Assembly (NCBI RefSeq): GCF_040958095.1 | Contig: NC_091172.1 | Coordinates: 25,496,562-25,560,561, forward strand | Direction: 5' to 3' | From: Procambarus clarkii | Taxonomy: Eukaryota > Arthropoda > Malacostraca > Decapoda > Cambaridae | Length of the DNA: 64,000 nucleotides | Shown here: piece by piece, positions 58,736 to 64,000 of the stretch | Layout of the letters: each line of letters starts with the position of its first letter | How positions within the stretch are numbered: the first letter of the stretch is position 1 | Position numbers and translations under genes: made by a program | The notes under the pieces: model-generated | Databases searched by the model: none | Told to the model about the DNA's origin: nothing | The model's input: only the letters and a program-made list of their open reading frames with translations

Positions 58736-59324
58736 AACGTGTTTTTTTTTTACACGCTTGCTAAATATTTTATATTCTGTTTTATGAAAGTTAATGTTTA
58801 ACTAATTGAGAATTTAAGCAAGTATAAAGATTGAGTAAATTCTACTACTGTTTGTAATGCATACAGTATACAGAAATATATATAAAAACTATCCTCTTTG
58901 GCATATTATTTTTTCAGTTCCTCCTCTCCTCAACTGGACCCATGTAGAGGTGCTTATGGGTGTGTTACACTTGATTTGATTTGTCCCTTATAAGTCTCCT
59001 GAAAGTTCAATAACACACTTGTTTATAAGTGCTTTTGTATACTGTGTGTGTAATATAACCTCGTTAACAAAATAAATGTGAAATAAACTGATTACTAATA
59101 CCGTTATTGTTTATAAAAATTAAAAATTTTCCAAGTTGTCTTTCTTGACCCAATATTTTAAAACAAGATACAGTTGAAAAATTACCAATGCTGAATGTTT
59201 AGGTAAGGTACATACTCGTGCATTGTACAGTACAATATTTACAGTTTTGAAAATGCTGAAAATTCTGTAATGATTAGACTACGTAAGGTTGTTAATATGT
59301 ATTATATTATACAGGATAGTCATA

Positions 59325-59465
59325 TCAAATCAAATGTTTATTCAGGTAAAAGTGCACACATACGAGATGAGTTACAAACATAATGTTGGATTTCTAGATA
59401 GAGCTAGTACATACAATGCCTAAAGCCACTAATATGCACAGTGTTTTGGGAAAAATACTGTGTAC
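59325..59465 (-). repeat. LINE 3' end fragment
   Basis: Starts in ATCAAATCAAATGTTTATTC and matches 34050-34165 in the same orientation. Confidence 0.7.
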
Positions 59466-59749
59466 ATACATAAAACATCTTACAAAATTTTGTAATGGAA
59501 TAATTTTATTTCTAAATACAATATACTGTGTATAAAAATGTACAGTACTTAACCATCGTATGGTGTCAGATTAACATTTGCTCTGCTCCAGTCACTTGTC
59601 CGCATTTTCTTGCTGTGCTCAAATTGCCATACGGGATTGATTCTTATAGTTTTCAATACTTTCTTTTTCTCCATGCTCACCTGGATGTAGGAATTTTAAA
59701 TAGCTTGGCAGTTTAAAGGGCCAATTAAGATAAAACTGTTACTTCCTTC

Positions 59750-62310
59750 CGAGTTGGGTTCTTTCTCGGCTCGCAATTGGGAGTTGATAACTCTTAAGCT
59801 GGATGTGAAGCAAAGCATGAGATAGCCTGTGAAACAGTGCAAAGATGGAATTGACACTGAATGCAAGCTGCAGTGACTCTGTCAGCCCCACATAACACAA
59901 GTTGACAGTATTTGGCATAAGATGCTAATCAAGAAAACCCAAGAAAGATAGGAGAGCACTACATGTTCAGAGACCGACAAACGAAGATAGAGGGAAAGGA
60001 AGTAGCACAAAGGGTGCTATGAAACCTCGTACTATCGCCAAGTTGAGGAAAGTAGGTGTAGCACCACCAAAGAAGCCACCTGCTCGCCTTACAGATGACG
60101 ATAAAGACGCATCAAAAAGACCTGACACTAGGAGCTGAGGAAGTCGAACCAGCAAAATATGTCACCAGGCCGATCCTCTGATAGTGGCAGAAGGGAAGGC
60201 AATTTTCAGGGAAAGTGCCAAGCCATTACGACTACATAGCACTGGGAAAGGATAAGGATTAGGGATGGGACTGGGGGAAAGAATGGTGCCCAACCACTTG
60301 GATGGTCGGGGATTGAATGCCTTCCTTTCAAGATGCGAGACTTGCACTTTACCGTCCAGTCAAGTGGTTAGGTTTGATAGTAGCAGAGCCACAAAAAAAT
60401 GGCTGGGTTCAGACACTGAGGAAACGGCGCCTGCCACCAGGGATCCAGTAAGATTACTCTTTCCTGTTAAGACCCTGGGCAACAGCCAAACTGGTGGAAA
60501 GAAGTACAGTATAGGAATCCCCCCGTTCTACCAGTCCATCTAAAAGGAATCCACCATGAGGTCTCTTAATCGGGGAATGGAGCGATGTACAAATAAAAGT
60601 GCACATTCCTCACCAATGCAAAGGGGTCCACCTGTGGACACATGTCTTGCAAAGCCAAAGGAAGGTGGTGGCATTGACAGTCCACTCTGTGGAGATGGAA
60701 AGGAACCGGGATAAACCATCACTGAAAACATTTGATACTCCCTGGAGGTGAACAGCGTGAAGAGCCAAAACTTGAGAATCCAGCAAAAGTGCCACTTGAA
60801 AAATGTCAGGCTTCAAAGGGCAAAGGACCAAAGCAAATCCCTTTCAGGCAGTATACCACAGGGAACAGTCTGAATGGAGAGAGAACACAAATGGTTTTAG
60901 TTCAGAGGAATCTGAACCCTTCTCGGTGTTTGCCGCAAACTCCCGAACCATACTGTGGGCCAGACAAAAGGGAGGAGACAAATGACCCTGGCCAGCTTGG
61001 TGAGCACTAGTCGGAAAGCCCCAACCCAGAGTCAAGATGTTCGTAAAGACATCGAGCAAGGGTGGAGGAAGGCACCAGGAACCGAACCGGGAATCGGATG
61101 TGACCGGAAAGCCTAAAGAGGAAGCTGGCGATGCTGCAGCAGCAGTAGGCGAAGAGCCAATTTGGCCCACTCCCAACGATCGTAGCAGCACAGAAAGGAA
61201 CTGAACCAGAGATATGAGAGAAGCCACACTTTGCCCAGAGGAAACATAGTGCAGACAAAGTTCAGGCTCTCGCACAATTGCTCAAACAGTCACCTGGGAC
61301 TGACAACAATAACAGATGGCAATGCTGTTGGTGTTAAGGACCAATAGAAACTAATGCCTTCTGGGAAGAGCGAGCATGGCATCGACCAGAGAAGAACCAG
61401 CCAAGTGCTTACGGCTTGCGACCCATAATCTGGCTAATCAGTCTCTACAGAAGGGCCAACTTGGACCCACATGAGGCTATGCCCCAGTTCTACCTCAACC
61501 CACAATAGGCGATGACCCCCCTCCAAGGATGTAAATGAGACCCCCAGAGAATGCAGGAGATCTGAAATAAGACTAGCAGCAACCACCAAATAGATACTGA
61601 GACATAACCAGAGGCAGATAAGAGAGCCAGGGCACACACCAACTCCAAAGACTGGGCCAACACAGCCTGCCAACGCACAAGTTGGGCAGCGAAGAACATG
61701 GCTACTGCCTCCTAGACCATGGGAGTGTGCAGATTTTGGGAAAGCAGTATAAATTGAAACCCCCCTTATGAGGCCTTCTGCTGAGTGCCTCAACCTCCTC
61801 CCAGAGCCAGTATGCAGGTCAAGGAGGCCCAGAAATTGCACGATGGAATCCATCATCCCGAGAGAGAGCAGGAGCAAACGAGCAGTCATCGAGGTGCACA
61901 TAAAAAAAAGGCATCCCAGAAACATATGCAACACAATCGACACCTCGCACCACTCAAGCGCAGGGGTACGACATAAGCTGCGACGAGGCATAAGTGAGAA
62001 CGAAGTATTGTCCGCTAGCCAGGAGGACTGTGGTACCTTGTATCACATCCAAAAAGAAAGAGGACTAAACTCAAAAGTGGAAGGGTCCATCAAATAGAGA
62101 GAATCCAGGTCACACATGATGTACATGAAGAGTGCCTCCTGAGTGACCGGAGGAGGGAGCCGAGAGAAAGGAAACCTTCGGACTGAGGGTTGCAAGAGGG
62201 CCAGATTCTGGTTCGGGTCTCTAGTAGGTGCTTGTGAGTCGGAAGAGGTTTCAAGCTGTAGCATTGGGGGGAGAGCTACCAAGGGCCTACCAGAAAGAGG
62301 CGTTTCATTA
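59750..62310 (-). pseudogene. Decayed DIRS-like retrotransposon, RNase H traces
   Basis: Minus-strand frames show G-W-G-F-P-T-S-A-H-Q and A-H-S-M-V-R-E-F-A-A (about 61060-60940), then L-H-A-V-H-L-Q-G-V-S-N-V-F-S-D-G-L-S-R and T-E-W (about 60755-60680). This order, with the V-x-x-x-N-x-x-x-D-x-L-S-R motif, is typical of the RNase H region of DIRS-type tyrosine-recombinase retrotransposons. RT and recombinase were not clearly identified, and frames at 61434-61991 could be degenerate upstream parts. A SINE (60174-60365) lies inside. The boundaries are set only by loss of this style of sequence and by the AGAAAGAGGCGTTTCATTA end at right. Confidence 0.5.
60174..60365 (-). repeat. tRNA-headed SINE (family 2) inside the DIRS-like remnant
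   Basis: A reverse copy with GCCAAGCCATTACGACTACA and the complement of the B box (GGGGATTGAATGCC). Confidence 0.78.
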
Positions 62311-63021
62311 CATTTAGTGCTGGATTTTGCTATTGTACAGTAAATGTGACCTGGCCTGGAAGTACTGGTACAGCCAGTTTTACTAATATAACATTGTCAT
62401 TGAATTAAACCATCCTGATGTAACCTAATTGGTAACTTCACTCACTCAACCACAATTCTTCTGTTGTGCTCATGATTTATATCATTCATTCTGCCATATG
62501 CATGTTTCCTGGTGTTTCTTGTGCAAGTTACTAACTGTTTAGAAAATTTTGTTATTTACAAGGTATCATTTCTTCTTTCAGAAACTTGGTTTGTGTGTAA
62601 CGTACCACTTTTTTGTGCTTGGAGGCCTCAAAATATAATTCATTATTGTATTTGAATGTTTTGAACAAGTCTGTATTTTATTCCTGTTTTATTACAGGAT
62701 GTTATTTACAAATCAAATGTCCCGAAATTTGTAAATGGTAATACTGTACAGTATATTAATAAAGTGGTTACAGTACGAGACTGAAAATTAATTGAAAGTT
62801 AATTGGTTAATAGACAATATTTCAAGTACAGTAATTTTTGTTTGTTGTATCATTGATATGAAGTGTAATGCAGTACAGTACAGTGCTGTTTTTTGGTAGT
62901 TTATGCAAAGCTACCGAAATTGTTTTGTACTAAATTTAGCAGAAAATAGTAGTTTTAAGCCTTGCTACTTCCCATTCAGAAGATTGGCTCACTATTATTT
63001 AATTTTCTTTACCTTTGTTAG

Positions 63022-63163
63022 TGCATTGAACAAAGGACGGCTACGAAAATGTGTGTTCTCGCATCTCTTGCTGGCACTCCTCATGGTGGTCAAGATGGTT
63101 CCTGATTTCCTCGATAGACTTGATATTTTCATTCTTGAAATCGAAGAATTAGAAGTTCCGCAA
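63022..63163 (+). CDS. JAGN1: Jagunal homologue, exon 2
   Basis: The 142 nt sit between CTTTGTTAG and the donor GTATGAG. The first base completes the serine codon from exon 1. Residues continue A-L-N-K-G-R-L-R-K-C then a hydrophobic stretch V-F-S-H-L-L-L-A-L-L-M-V-V-K-M, the first transmembrane segment of Jagunal proteins. The end E-I-E-E-L-E-V-P-Q leads, as in other family members, into the loop before the second segment. The exon ends exactly at a codon boundary. The donor GTATGA is slightly off consensus but usable, and reading through it would hit a stop at once (GTA TGA). Confidence 0.92.
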
Positions 63164-63477
63164 GTATGAGCCCATTTCTATTTTTACTGACAAAAAAATA
63201 AAACATTGATGTATCATGTTTTTACTGACAGGATTAACTTTACAAAAATGTTTTTATTCTTGCCATTGGCTGTTTAAAATTTGTTGACTGTCCAGCTCTC
63301 TAAATTATTTGGTTATAAAATTGTTTCAATATAAATTATTTAGTGTTAATTGTTTTAATTTGTGATAAATACTGCTATTAGATAAAATTTATATTTTTGT
63401 ATTGAATATAGTTTGCAGATCCATCAATTTCATGCAGCCAAAACCAAAAGATAATAATGCAAAGTTGCCTCTTGCAG

Positions 63478-63570
63478 CCACTGAAATGGGAGTACATCTG
63501 GTTGGTGGGATCCTTGGCCAACTTCCTGGGTCTCACAGCAATTCGAAAAAATAGGGTGTTACTTTTGCAG
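63478..63570 (+). CDS. JAGN1: Jagunal homologue, exon 3
   Basis: The 93 nt (31 codons) lie between TTGCCTCTTGCAG and GTAAAA. They encode P-L-K-W-E-Y-I-W-L-V-G-S-L-A-N-F-L-G-L-T-A-I and R-K-N-R-V-L-L-L-Q. W-E-Y followed by a hydrophobic segment is the conserved start of the second transmembrane helix. Summed with exons 1 and 2 this gives 108 residues of a protein usually about 180-200 residues long, so the last part lies beyond 64000. No further exon is visible in 63571-64000. Confidence 0.92.
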
Positions 63571-63689
63571 GTAAAATTTCAGTAGTCTTGTAGTAGAACA
63601 GTATTGACACAGGCAAGCAGGCAGGAGTAGAGTACATATAATATGTACATATCTACATATAATAATGTGCAGTACATAATTTTTCCAAT

Positions 63690-63880
63690 AACAGGGTCTG
63701 GTAGCAATGGACTATGTACTTGGCACACAGTCACGGGATGCAGGTTTAATCCTCTGATGGTAAGATGGGTTCCTGGGAGTTGGGCTATTGTTGTGGGTTG
63801 CATCCTGGGAAAGGTCAGTTTTCCTAGGGAGACCTTGACGAGTCTTCAGTACAGGCTTCCTGTCCTCGACAAGGGGAATT
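63690..63880 (+). repeat. Decayed SINE in Jagunal intron 3
   Basis: TTGTTGTGGGTTGCATCCTGGG and AAAGGTCAGTTTTCC match the repeats at 7100 and 31030. A degenerate B box (GCAGGTTTAATCC) is upstream. Confidence 0.55.
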
Positions 63881-64000
63881 ATTATGAGGAAAGGGAAGTA
63901 CATCGTCTTTGTTTACACTTTCTTGAAATGTGTGAATTACATCTTTTGTCTACATCAGTCTTGCAAGGTATTTGGTTCTAAACACACTGAAGGAAAACTA

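Larger units (their letters stand above)
52203..63021 (+). other. Jagunal intron 1 (10.8 kb)
   Basis: A phase 2 intron from GTGAGT to CTTTGTTAG. It carries a foldback element, a decayed LINE, an inverted SINE pair and a DIRS-like remnant. The rest is AT-rich and dense in TACAGTA/TACTGTA. 55160-57200 and 62310-63010 show no further recognisable feature. Confidence 0.85.

Noticed and set aside
54170..62890. Heptamer enrichment as evidence of a regulatory code
   Set aside because: Kept only as a low-interest observation. Base composition or an unrecognised old repeat could explain it, and I could not compute a background.

Overview
The window reads as intron-rich, repeat-dense animal nuclear DNA. 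The repeat types (very long CT and GT microsatellites, tRNA-headed SINEs, CR1/Jockey-like LINEs with CA-rich tails, DIRS-like and Gypsy remnants) together with the two host genes point to an arthropod, most likely a decapod crustacean such as a crayfish. That placement is inference from style and protein similarity; no database was searched. No prokaryotic operon, CRISPR array or ribosomal RNA gene is visible.

Two host genes are supported, both on the + strand. The first is a PDGF/VEGF-related growth factor (PVF). Five exons at 23832-24003, 32526-32767, 33675-33778, 35419-35547 and 37527-37640 join in one continuous reading frame (761 nt, 253 codons plus 2 nt). They encode an acidic N-terminal segment, the cystine-knot PDGF/VEGF domain and a cysteine-rich, basic tail. 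The signal-peptide exon and the terminal exon were not found. The second gene is the Jagunal homologue (JAGN1 type), an ER membrane protein of the secretory pathway. Its ATG is at 52114 and coding exons lie at 52114-52202, 63022-63163 and 63478-63570. The gene continues past the right edge.

Region by region: 1-1.8 kb holds a decayed Gypsy-type integrase; 1.8-3.6 kb a 14-bp minisatellite of 128 copies; 3.6-13 kb SINEs, decayed LINE pieces and microsatellites, including about 520 bp of (GT)n(CT)n; 13.0-13.6 kb a 41-bp minisatellite; 14.1-15.4 kb a nested terminal-inverted-repeat element; 15.8-18.0 kb a LINE copy whose reverse transcriptase core is deleted; 18-23.8 kb palindromes, a 28/30-bp minisatellite and LINE pieces; 23.8-37.6 kb the PVF gene with repeat-filled introns; 38.4-38.9 kb a 57-bp repeat; 40.6-43.5 kb a chain of LINE fragments joined through CA tracts, one with a 744-residue open frame; 44-51.4 kb remnants of other LINE families and SINEs; 52.1-63.6 kb Jagunal with a 10.8-kb first intron holding a foldback element, an inverted SINE pair and a DIRS-like remnant.

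The most novel-looking signals are a small foldback element flanked by 13-14-bp target duplications at three sites, with arms that carry matched changes; a pair of adjacent hairpins with different stems but nearly the same 32-nt loop; and the LINE chain through CA tails.
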